Of a DNA stretch of 17,796 bases, positions 12,107 through 17,796 are shown piece by piece. Location: NCBI GenBank assembly GCA_910588695.1, contig CAJUOV010000006.1, forward strand, positions 92,626 through 110,421. Direction: 5' to 3'. Position numbers and translations under genes: made by a program. The stretch's first letter is position 1. Every line of letters starts with the position of its first letter. Origin of the DNA: an uncultured Christensenellaceae bacterium. GTDB lineage: Bacteria > Bacillota > Clostridia > Christensenellales > Borkfalkiaceae. The notes beneath the pieces are model-generated. The model was not told the origin of the DNA. It saw only the letters and a list, made by a program, of their open reading frames with translations, and made no database searches.

Positions 12107-14581
12107 TTATTTTCTCTTGCGCACCATAGCGGGAATACAGCACACAACGGTAAGCACCACGATCCCGCATACGCCGCACACCACGATACTTTTCCAATTC
12201 CCCGTGATCTTCTGTGCCGTCGTTCCCTTTTCCGCGTGCACCGTCACGTCTCCCTCTATCGCATAATCGCCTGCGAGACTTTCTCCCGCACCGTCTACGG
12301 CATATTGAGCGAAAAGCTCCGGTTCTGCAGATTTCGTGATCACAGAAATTTTCGTACCGTATTCAAAAAATTTCTCTCTGTAAATCACTCCGTCCACTAT
12401 AAAAGTAACCTTGAATTTTTTGATCTCCCATTGTGCTATAAGCGTTAAATTCTCTGTAATAGGGCTCGTTGCACCGTATTCCTCTCCGATTTCTGTTTTC
12501 CAACCTGTAAAGTTATAACCCGTGCGTGTCGGCGTGGGGATCGTCGGAATTGTGTTGTACTCGCCCGATACCGTGCTTTCCGAAATTTCTCCGCCGTTCC
12601 CGTTCAACGTCAAGGTATAAGTGTTGATCTGCCACTGCGCCGTTATAGTTAAATTCCCTGTAAGCGCCGTCGAAACGTCATATGCTTCCCCGCTCGCCGT
12701 TTTCCAGCCTGTAAACGTATAACCCGTCCTCTTGGGGTTGGGAATCGCCGGCACCGTGTTGTACTCGCCCGATACCGTACTTGCCGCAAGCTCTCCGCCG
12801 TTACCGTCCAACGTCAACGTATAAGTGTTGATCTGCCACTGCGCCGTTATGGTTAAATTCCCTCTAAGCGGCATCGAAACGTCATACGCTTCCCCGCTCG
12901 CCGTTTTCCAGCCCGTAAACGTATAATGCGCGCGCGACGGCATTGGGATCGTCGGCACCGTGTTGTATTCGCCCGATACCGTACTTGTCGCAAGCTCTCC
13001 GCCGTTCGCATTTAACGTCAACGTACAAATAGTCGCTTGCCACTGCGCTACAAGCGTTAAATTCTGTGTTAGAGGTTTTCCTATATCGTAAGTTTTTCCA
13101 TCGACTTTCCAGCCCGTAAAAATATAACCTGTCCGAACAGGTTCCGGAATTGTCGGAACCGTGTTATATTCGCCCGTCACCGAAATTTCCGTAAGCTCTC
13201 CGCCGTTTCCGTTCAGCGTCAAAGTATATGTATTAATCCGCCACCCCGCATAGAGGGTTATATCTTCCGTTACTACGGTTCCCGTAAAAGGAATTGTACA
13301 TGCTTCATCCGTATACCACCCCGTGAATGTATAACCCTCTTTTACGGGATCAGGCGGTAAATTGCTTACTTCCACATCAAATGAATATCCGCCACTCGTT
13401 AAAGGTTCTTTGGCGGAAGTCGTGTATATCTTGTAAAGAAAATAGTCTTCTTCCGAATTATAAGTATACATCGGATTTTTCTGCCAATTAGCGCTTTCGA
13501 ATTTCAAGCTCGTTAAATCAACATTTGAAAATGTAGTTCCGGCGGCTTCGATTCGTGCGCGAAAATTATGAATGCAAATCTCTATGTAATATGCTGTATA
13601 TGTGGTTTCCCTTGTACTGCTCCCGCTTTTTATGTACTTCTTACAAGTCGCCTTATATCTGACCACATTATTTTTTTCTAACGATATAATATTTTCGCTT
13701 GTTATAGCGTTAGTCAATTTTACAGTAAGATACGAAGAACGGGAAAAGCTCGTAAAAGTCGTATTTCCCTCTTGATTGAAAATTGATCCGAGCTCATTTG
13801 TTATCGTATATGTTTCTGAAAAATTGCTATCATGATTCACATGATCGCAAAAACTCTCTACCAATTCACATTGCAAAGAAATACCGTCTGTTAAATAATC
13901 TTTTGAGGAAACAACCATATAAATAAATATTAAATAATCCTCCTCCGAATTATACGAAGTAAAATCTACCTTAGAGTAATCAGTATAATAAACCTTTGAT
14001 AAATTGAGGTCACCGAATTCAAATCCTGCGCCTTCAATTCTGGTTCGAAAATTATGGCAGCAAACCTGATAATAATAAACCGTTTCTTCGTATTCATACC
14101 ACCCATCCAAAGATTGTCCTGTCTCGGTATAAGTCCCTTCATATTTCACCACGTTATTTGATTCCAAGTTAATAATAGATTCATTCGTCTGTTTACCGCT
14201 TAAATTCACAGTTACAGAATTGGAAGCCGCTGAGCGTGTAAATTCAATATTTTTATGGCTACCATAATTTGAATAAAAACGTTCACTGCTTTTAACATGC
14301 GAACAAACTATATTGCTTTCATCGCTAAAAGCGGATACGTGCGCGAAGTTTGCACTCACGCTCCGTTCCGCTTTTCTATTCGTTTCCGTGTGTTCCGTCT
14401 GCTGCTCCGAGACAAGTCCCTCTTTCTTAAAACCGTTAGACGGCTTGTATGATGTACAACATTCGAGAATTGACAACGCTGCCGCCGCAAGCATCGCGGT
14501 AACGCCCAAAATTACCAAAAATATCCGCACGCCCCTATTCCGCTTTGCCGGACGCGCGCTTGCCCTTTTTTTCTTCGCCAT
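12107..14581 (-). CDS. Large surface protein with InlB-type B-repeats, anchored at both ends
   Basis: An 824-aa exported protein, the candidate adsorption or adhesin protein. I place the start at 14581 because AAGGAGG lies 6 nt upstream and it follows the preceding stop by 10 bp; an upstream in-frame ATG at 14683 has no such support. Order: basic N-terminus and signal/anchor helix (17-42); two tandem copies of an unrecognised domain of about 150 aa (NNVVKYEG...CCHNFRTRIEGAG...YNSEEDYL and NNVVRYKA...CIHNFRARIEAAG...YNSEEDYF); B-repeats from about 410 to 720, one partial plus four units of 68 aa (TLTLNGNGGE...GEYNTVPTIP...GYTFTGWK...LTITAQW); a divergent last unit; a C-terminal transmembrane helix (about 799-818) and RKRK tail. 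There is no LPXTG motif. B-repeats are common in Gram-positive surface proteins, and the anchored layout parallels filamentous-phage pIII. Confidence 0.85.
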   Translation of the reverse strand: MAKKKRASARPAKRNRGVRIFLVILGVTAMLAAAALSILECCTSYKPSNGFKKEGLVSEQQTEHTETNRKAERSVSANFAHVSAFSDESNIVCSHVKSSERFYSNYGSHKNIEFTRSAASNSVTVNLSGKQTNESIINLESNNVVKYEGTYTETGQSLDGWYEYEETVYYYQVCCHNFRTRIEGAGFEFGDLNLSKVYYTDYSKVDFTSYNSEEDYLIFIYMVVSSKDYLTDGISLQCELVESFCDHVNHDSNFSETYTITNELGSIFNQEGNTTFTSFSRSSYLTVKLTNAITSENIISLEKNNVVRYKATCKKYIKSGSSTRETTYTAYYIEICIHNFRARIEAAGTTFSNVDLTSLKFESANWQKNPMYTYNSEEDYFLYKIYTTSAKEPLTSGGYSFDVEVSNLPPDPVKEGYTFTGWYTDEACTIPFTGTVVTEDITLYAGWRINTYTLTLNGNGGELTEISVTGEYNTVPTIPEPVRTGYIFTGWKVDGKTYDIGKPLTQNLTLVAQWQATICTLTLNANGGELATSTVSGEYNTVPTIPMPSRAHYTFTGWKTASGEAYDVSMPLRGNLTITAQWQINTYTLTLDGNGGELAASTVSGEYNTVPAIPNPKRTGYTFTGWKTASGEAYDVSTALTGNLTITAQWQINTYTLTLNGNGGEISESTVSGEYNTIPTIPTPTRTGYNFTGWKTEIGEEYGATSPITENLTLIAQWEIKKFKVTFIVDGVIYREKFFEYGTKISVITKSAEPELFAQYAVDGAGESLAGDYAIEGDVTVHAEKGTTAQKITGNWKSIVVCGVCGIVVLTVVCCIPAMVRKRK
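12417..13240 (-). repeat. Tandem 204-bp DNA repeats coding the B-repeats
   Basis: Successive units are 204 bp (68 codons) long. Two neighbouring units (12621-12824 and 12825-13028) are nearly identical in DNA as well as protein, while the outer units diverge. Recent duplication or gene conversion is the simplest reading, and the copy number may vary between strains. Confidence 0.8.
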
Positions 14582-14591
14582 AAATTCCTCC

Positions 14592-14816
14592 TTACTGATC
14601 GTTTCTAATTTTTTGACCGGACGCCGCAGAGAATCCGTCTGCCACTCGCTCGTCCGAAAGCAGATACACGCAGCTGTAATCATATAAGCAATGATCCGCC
14701 CGCTTCACGCTTACACGCTTGATGTGCGGGTTGTACTCGATGAGCTGCGTCCCCTTCGGCAGTCTGATCGCTTCCTCCGGTTTCACTTCCCACATGGTGA
14801 TACTGACTTCTTTCAT
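14592..14816 (-). CDS. Small protein, unknown function
   Basis: A 74-aa soluble protein. Its ATG overlaps the upstream stop (ATGA, 4 nt) with GAGGAG 9 nt before it. It has no membrane segment and no recognised motif (TMWEVKPEEAIRLPKGTQLI at the start). It belongs to the early cluster of four small genes that lead the operon. Confidence 0.7.
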   Translation of the reverse strand: MKEVSITMWEVKPEEAIRLPKGTQLIEYNPHIKRVSVKRADHCLYDYSCVYLLSDERVADGFSAASGQKIRNDQ

Positions 14817-15088
14817 GACTTTCTTCTCCTCTGGATCGAGCTTACGTGCGCGTTGTCAATCGTGCGAAGATCCAACGCAGTTGCGTCCGTCTGCTTAACT
14901 TCTCCGCCTGCGCCCGGTTCGTCGTAATATTCGACTTCGATATAAACGCGGAAAAGCTCCGCGCTCCCGCGGCATGGATAAAATTTTGATACGCTTACCG
15001 ATTTCGTTTGCGAGTGTTCTCGCAATCCGTTATAGTACCGTTTTGCGACCTCGCACTCTTCCTTCGTTCCGATCACTCGTATCTTCAT
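14813..15088 (-). CDS. DUF3970-like small protein
   Basis: A 91-aa protein. It begins MKIRVIGTKEECEVAKRYYN, continues with SVSKFYPCRGSAELFRVYIE, and has a Gly/acidic tail. This is the pattern of the DUF3970-type small proteins common in Firmicute phages and integrative elements, whose role is unknown. The GGAG ribosome site overlaps the stop of the preceding gene. The family call is from memory of the pattern only. Confidence 0.65.
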   Translation of the reverse strand: MKIRVIGTKEECEVAKRYYNGLREHSQTKSVSVSKFYPCRGSAELFRVYIEVEYYDEPGAGGEVKQTDATALDLRTIDNAHVSSIQRRRKS

Positions 15089-15091
15089 GAC

Positions 15092-15370
15092 CTACTCCGT
15101 TGCTAAAATCTCGTTTGCAAGGTCGTAAATATCTTCTACAATATTACCCATAAGCAAGCGAAGATTCTCGCTGCCTGCTGTGTCAAAGCTCTTTGAAATC
15201 ATGCTTGCAAGTTTGAGCGCCGCTTGATTCTGCAAGCGCATTTGCGCCCGCAGCGATCCTTCGCTCCGGTCCCGCTTTGCTTTGAGCTCCTCGTACTCCC
15301 TAAGCTCGTCTCTCGTGATGACGAAACTCCCGTCTGCCGTTGTCTCTCTTCTCCTCTCGATCGTTGCCAT
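15092..15370 (-). CDS. Small helical protein, unknown function
   Basis: A 92-aa, mostly helical protein: an N-terminal charged segment (ITRDELREYEELKAKRDRSE) likely forms a coiled coil, and the C-terminus is an amphipathic helix pair (GNIVEDIYDLANEILATE). A strong ribosome site, AAAGGAGAT, precedes the ATG. No membrane segment, no recognised family. Its size and position near the operon start would suit a ssDNA-binding or early regulatory protein; nothing in the sequence proves it. Confidence 0.7.
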   Translation of the reverse strand: MATIERRRETTADGSFVITRDELREYEELKAKRDRSEGSLRAQMRLQNQAALKLASMISKSFDTAGSENLRLLMGNIVEDIYDLANEILATE

Positions 15371-15401
15371 TTTCTATCTCCTTTTTCGATTTCAAAAAAT
15401 T

Positions 15402-15707
15402 TCATTTTGAATTTCCCCTATAAAATACGGGAATATTTGGACGAACTTTTTTTCCGTTTCGCTCCAAACAATAATGCGTGTAACAGTTCCTAAACTCTGC
15501 AAAGTTGTCTGCGGCTCTCATTTCGTCATCGGAAACAGGTTTGCCGATTTTTGCGCATTTTCGAGCGGTAAAATATCCGCTATCCGCCGCTTGCTTAATT
15601 GTTCCTCGATACGTTGCATTTCGCGCAAGCCATTCGGCGCGGCTCATTACAAGATCACGAGACATTGCTATTTCTTTTGCTTCTGTTCGCTCTCTGATTA
15701 TTCTCAT
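15402..15707 (-). CDS. First gene of the operon, small basic protein of unknown function
   Basis: A 101-aa basic protein preceded by GAGGG 8 nt from its ATG. It is the first gene behind the consensus promoter at 15824-15852, with a leader of about 110 nt. The stretch RGTIKQAADSGYFTARKCAKIGKPV looks like a helix-turn-helix, so a Cro-like or excisionase-like early regulator is conceivable. I cannot assign it to a family. Confidence 0.65.
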   Translation of the reverse strand: MRIIRERTEAKEIAMSRDLVMSRAEWLARNATYRGTIKQAADSGYFTARKCAKIGKPVSDDEMRAADNFAEFRNCYTHYCLERNGKKVRPNIPVFYRGNSK

Positions 15708-15800
15708 TCCCGATACCCTCGCTTAAATGCCCTTAATTTTCATTCTAACGGATTTTTGCCCTCGGACGATAGATTGGACAAACCGCTCTTATGAAAATAT

Positions 15801-15818
15801 CGAGATATAGATATTTCG
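15801..15818. promoter_or_regulatory. Operator dyad at the early promoter
   Basis: CGAGATATAGATATTTCG is an 18-bp palindrome with one mismatched pair, just downstream of the -10 box of the minus-strand promoter. Overlapping half-sites (ATATCGAGATAT) adjoin it, and CGATAT recurs at 15871 in the -10 region of the repressor promoter. It is the likely binding site of the XRE repressor. Confidence 0.55.
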
Positions 15819-15823
15819 CTTAA

Positions 15824-15852
15824 ATTATAATATCTACTTCTCGATTTGTCAA
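15824..15852 (-). promoter_or_regulatory. Main early promoter of the phage operon
   Basis: On the minus strand TTGACA (plus 15847-15852), a 17-bp spacer and TATAAT (plus 15824-15829): a perfect consensus. It would drive the whole minus-strand operon. Such strength fits a promoter normally kept silent by a repressor. Confidence 0.9.
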
Positions 15853-15873
15853 GCCTAAAAATCTAATTTGCGA

Positions 15874-15879
15874 TATAAT
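15874..15879 (+). promoter_or_regulatory. -10 box of the repressor promoter
   Basis: TATAAT about 12 bp before the repressor ribosome site. At 17 bp upstream there is only AAGCCT, so the -35 is poor, and it adjoins the -35 of the divergent early promoter. A weak promoter helped by its own repressor is a common arrangement in lysogeny switches. Confidence 0.45.
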
Positions 15880-15905
15880 TTTTTTGCAAAGGGAGGAAAC
15901 GAGTT

Positions 15906-16286
15906 TTGCAACAAAATGAAATTTTGAAAAATCTACGCATAGAAAGCGGCTTAAAGCAAAAAGAACTCGCTGAAAAATTGTGTATCGGACAGTCAACTAT
16001 TGTTGGATATGAAAAAGGGTTACACGAAGCCACCGCTGAAATTTTGTCACGCTATGCAAATTTTTTTAATGTAAGCATGGACTATTTAATAGGGCTTACA
16101 GATGAAATCGGTGGAACAATAAAGCCGAACCTATCCCCCACCATTTCCGCGCTTACAGATGAGGAACGGCAACTCTTGGATCTTTTCTCCCGCATGGATC
16201 GGGCGCAAAAGATTAAAGCCCTCGGCTACTGCGAAGGCTTGATAAGCGTAAAATCGGGCGCGCGCTATCCGAATTTCAAGGCGTAA
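15906..16286 (+). CDS. XRE/CI-like repressor
   Basis: A 126-aa protein with an N-terminal XRE helix-turn-helix (residues 5-60: LRIESGLKQKELAEKLCIGQ...STIVGYEKGL, then FFNVSMDYLIGLTDEI) and a short helical C-terminus (LTDEERQLLDLFSRMDRAQK) for dimerisation. There is no LexA-type peptidase domain, so direct RecA-stimulated self-cleavage is unlikely. Start is TTG, with GGGAGG 9 nt upstream; the only nearby ATG is out of frame. It is divergent from the 15-gene operon and upstream of the integrase, the usual place for a lysogeny repressor. Confidence 0.88.
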   Translation: MQQNEILKNLRIESGLKQKELAEKLCIGQSTIVGYEKGLHEATAEILSRYANFFNVSMDYLIGLTDEIGGTIKPNLSPTISALTDEERQLLDLFSRMDRAQKIKALGYCEGLISVKSGARYPNFKA

Positions 16287-16291
16287 CCCTC

Positions 16292-16320
16292 TTCAATATT
16301 TTGCTATTTCGTGATAAAAT
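16292..16320 (+). promoter_or_regulatory. Possible integrase promoter
   Basis: TTCAAT (16292-16297), 17 bp, TAAAAT (16315-16320). The -35 is weak. A transcript from here would start near 16327, inside the left arm of the hairpin that hides the integrase ribosome site. Confidence 0.35.
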
Positions 16321-16352
16321 AACTCTCCCGCATTTGGGGAAGGGAGAAAGTT
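16321..16352 (+). promoter_or_regulatory. Hairpin occluding the integrase ribosome site
   Basis: AAC-TCTCCC (16321-16329) pairs with GGGAGA-(AA)-GTT (16342-16352): 9 pairs, a two-base bulge and a 12-nt loop. The right arm is the GGGAGA ribosome site, ending one base before the ATG at 16353. In read-through mRNA from the repressor gene the site should be closed. Confidence 0.55.
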
Positions 16353-17618
16353 ATGTTATTTGATATTCACGAAAGCAATATTCCGATCCTGACAGGCGCA
16401 GCCGAATTGATCCTCCGCACCTTCGCATTCGAGCAAGGTCAAACGGACGCTATTCAGGCAAAGCGGGAAAGCTGGGCGTTTCACCAAAAACCCGCTGCGC
16501 AGTCGGAAGAATACGGACAACTCGTCGAATTGTTCCCGCAAACGCTCGCGGGAATTGCAAAGCCCCAACAGGCAGAAACGGTATTTTTGGAATTCACTAA
16601 AAAGGAGTTATCAAAGATGCCGAAATTTTTTCAAACGATCTACAAATTAAAAGGAGGTAAAGCCGCACATATCAGACAAAAAGAAAACGGTACTTATGAA
16701 ATCCGCTACCGTCGGGACGGACTGAATCTTTCCGTAAGCTCGAAGAACCTCGGCGACGCAAAGGAGCGTTTTATTCAGGCTCTCTGCACCGCCAAAACAG
16801 AAATTTTGAACGATAAAGCATTTTTCGGGCAGTATGCCATGCAATGGCTTGAAGTCGTTAAAAAGCCGCAGATTAAAGAAAACACTTGGAATAATTACTT
16901 GTGGACGTTGCAAAAATACGTTTTCCCGAAATTCGGGGATATGCGATTGCGGGATATTAAGCCTATCGACGTACAAAAGTTATTGAACGGATTGGACGAA
17001 AAGGGAATCAAACGAGGCGCGGAAAATGTTTACGTCATTTTGAAGCCTATATTTGATTTCGCCGTTGAGGAAGATTTAATCCCCCGCTCCCCCATGCGGT
17101 TAATTAAAAAGCCGAAATTTGAAACGAAACACGGACAAGCACTCACGGTAGAAGAAGAACGGGAGTTTATCGAAAAATGTATTGTAAGCAATTCCCCCTG
17201 CCGCTACGCATATATCCTTATGATATTTACGGGAATCAGGCGGGCGGAGCTTGCCTCGGTGGAAGTTTCGCCGCAGTGGATCAGCGTAACCACGGCAAAG
17301 ACCCGCAAAGGCGAAAGCGAGAAAAAGCGCAAAATTCCCGTTTCGCCCATGTTAAAGCCTTTCCTGCCGTTTATGACAAAGGAAAATTTATCGGTTCATA
17401 TCGAGAAGTTAACGCACGGAATGGCGAAGCTCACCGAAAAACACCACCTGCACGAACTGCGTCATACATTTATTACAAGATGTCAGGAATGCGGAATAAG
17501 CCGCGAGCTCACTTCGCTATGGGCGGGACACAAGGCGGACAATACTATGACAAGCAACGTCTATACTCACTTCTCGGAAGAATATCAGCTTGGGGAAATT
17601 AAAAAGCTAAGATATTAA
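16353..17618 (+). CDS. int: Tyrosine recombinase / integrase
   Basis: Site-specific recombinase that should integrate and excise the element at tRNA-Tyr. The full reading is 421 aa. Region 90-135 looks like an arm-binding domain (KENGTYEIRYRRDGLNLSV), about 160-245 is a SAM-like core-binding domain (YAMQWLEVVKKPQIKENTWN), and the rest is catalytic: Arg296 (TGIRRAEL), Lys316, His367-x-x-Arg370 (HELRH), His393 (AGHK) and the nucleophile Tyr404 (NVYTHF). All catalytic residues are present. The first 88 residues are an unusual extension. Two in-frame starts each have good ribosome sites: 16353 (GGGAGA, hidden in a hairpin) and 16617 (AAGGAG, 9 nt spacing), giving 421 or 333 aa. The shorter form is closer to the usual family organisation. 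Confidence 0.93.
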   Translation: MLFDIHESNIPILTGAAELILRTFAFEQGQTDAIQAKRESWAFHQKPAAQSEEYGQLVELFPQTLAGIAKPQQAETVFLEFTKKELSKMPKFFQTIYKLKGGKAAHIRQKENGTYEIRYRRDGLNLSVSSKNLGDAKERFIQALCTAKTEILNDKAFFGQYAMQWLEVVKKPQIKENTWNNYLWTLQKYVFPKFGDMRLRDIKPIDVQKLLNGLDEKGIKRGAENVYVILKPIFDFAVEEDLIPRSPMRLIKKPKFETKHGQALTVEEEREFIEKCIVSNSPCRYAYILMIFTGIRRAELASVEVSPQWISVTTAKTRKGESEKKRKIPVSPMLKPFLPFMTKENLSVHIEKLTHGMAKLTEKHHLHELRHTFITRCQECGISRELTSLWAGHKADNTMTSNVYTHFSEEYQLGEIKKLRY

Positions 17619-17642
17619 GCAATTTTTCCCCGTAATTTCCCC
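17592..17642. other. Candidate right arm-type integrase sites
   Basis: GGGGAAATT (17592-17600, at the end of int), AATTTTTCCCC (17621-17631) and TAATTTCCCC (17633-17642) share a motif with 2498-2515 on the other side of the attachment core. Pattern-based call. Confidence 0.3.
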
Positions 17643-17712
17643 AGAAAATCTGTTTTCTAAGTCTCCGCAATGCTTAAAAAATGCCATATTTGCCCGTTTT
17701 AAGGGGAGAATT

Positions 17713-17796
17713 ACTGTAAATCTGACGTAATTCGGATGTCAAAGCAACTGTAAATCTGACGTAATTCGGATGTCAAAGCAACTGTAAATCTGACGT
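17713..17796. repeat. Tandem attR cores: 34-bp repeat, 2.5 copies
   Basis: The 16-bp core ACTGTAAATCTGACGT occurs at 17713-17728, 17747-17762 and 17781-17796, separated by two identical 18-bp spacers (AATTCGGATGTCAAAGCA). The window stops at the last base of the third core, so what follows is unseen. The core equals 2341-2356 in tRNA-Tyr. The unit also has an imperfect dyad, TGACGT-N7-ATGTCA. Confidence 0.88.

Noticed and set aside
14582..14683. Upstream start for the B-repeat protein, adding 34 residues
   Set aside because: It would overlap the preceding gene by 92 nt and has no good ribosome site; the ATG at 14581 has AAGGAGG and is followed by a normal signal helix.
15730..15760. Six-codon leader peptide (MKIKGI) before the operon's first gene
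   Set aside because: No ribosome site and no regulatory codons; probably chance.
17713..17796. CRISPR array
   Set aside because: The spacers between the repeats are identical and the repeat equals part of tRNA-Tyr; no cas genes. It is a tandem att array.

Overview
The window comes from a Gram-positive, endospore-forming bacterium. A complete spoIIA operon (spoIIAA-spoIIAB-sigF) lies at the left on the minus strand, and the tRNA genes encode their CCA ends. Clostridia is the likely class; I cannot go further from the sequence.

Layout. (1) 1-1557: host spoIIA operon with its terminator. (2) 1693-2446: host tRNA operon on the plus strand, with a consensus promoter, tRNA(CAU), tRNA-Asp, tRNA-Phe, tRNA-Thr and tRNA-Tyr, then a strong terminator. 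(3) 2341-17796: an integrated element of about 15.4 kb. A 16-bp piece of the tRNA-Tyr anticodon arm (2341-2356) recurs three times at the far right end as a 34-bp tandem array (17713-17796), next to a tyrosine integrase, so this is an integration target. (4) 2447-3281: an 835-bp region without credible genes but rich in strong hairpins, a candidate origin or packaging region. (5) 3282-15707: one long, tightly packed minus-strand operon of 15 genes. (6) 15708-15905: a lysogeny-type switch with divergent promoters and an operator dyad. (7) 15906-17618: an XRE repressor and the integrase on the plus strand.

The diagnostic gene is a Zot/pI-type assembly ATPase (7239-8039). With it are several membrane-anchored proteins of extracellular type: 824 aa with InlB-type B-repeats, 748 aa, 308 aa and 127 aa. 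There is no relaxase, coupling ATPase, terminase, portal or tail gene. My best reading is an inovirus-like (filamentous-phage-like) prophage of a Gram-positive host, unusually large and with no recognisable major coat protein or HUH replicase. It carries a primosome-type replication protein with a zinc ribbon and two DNA methyltransferases.

How it may work: the repressor silences the minus-strand promoter at 15824-15852. On derepression the operon would make early small proteins, envelope and adsorption proteins, the Zot ATPase, DNA methylases and the replication protein in that order, while the integrase excises the element from tRNA-Tyr.

Points most worth a second look: two recognisable methyltransferase-type reading frames overprinted in one locus, with a G9 tract positioned to switch between them; a second G9 tract at the dam/dcm junction; a compact small-RNA gene antisense to the operon just upstream of zot; tandem att cores; and an integrase with two good starts, the first occluded by a hairpin.
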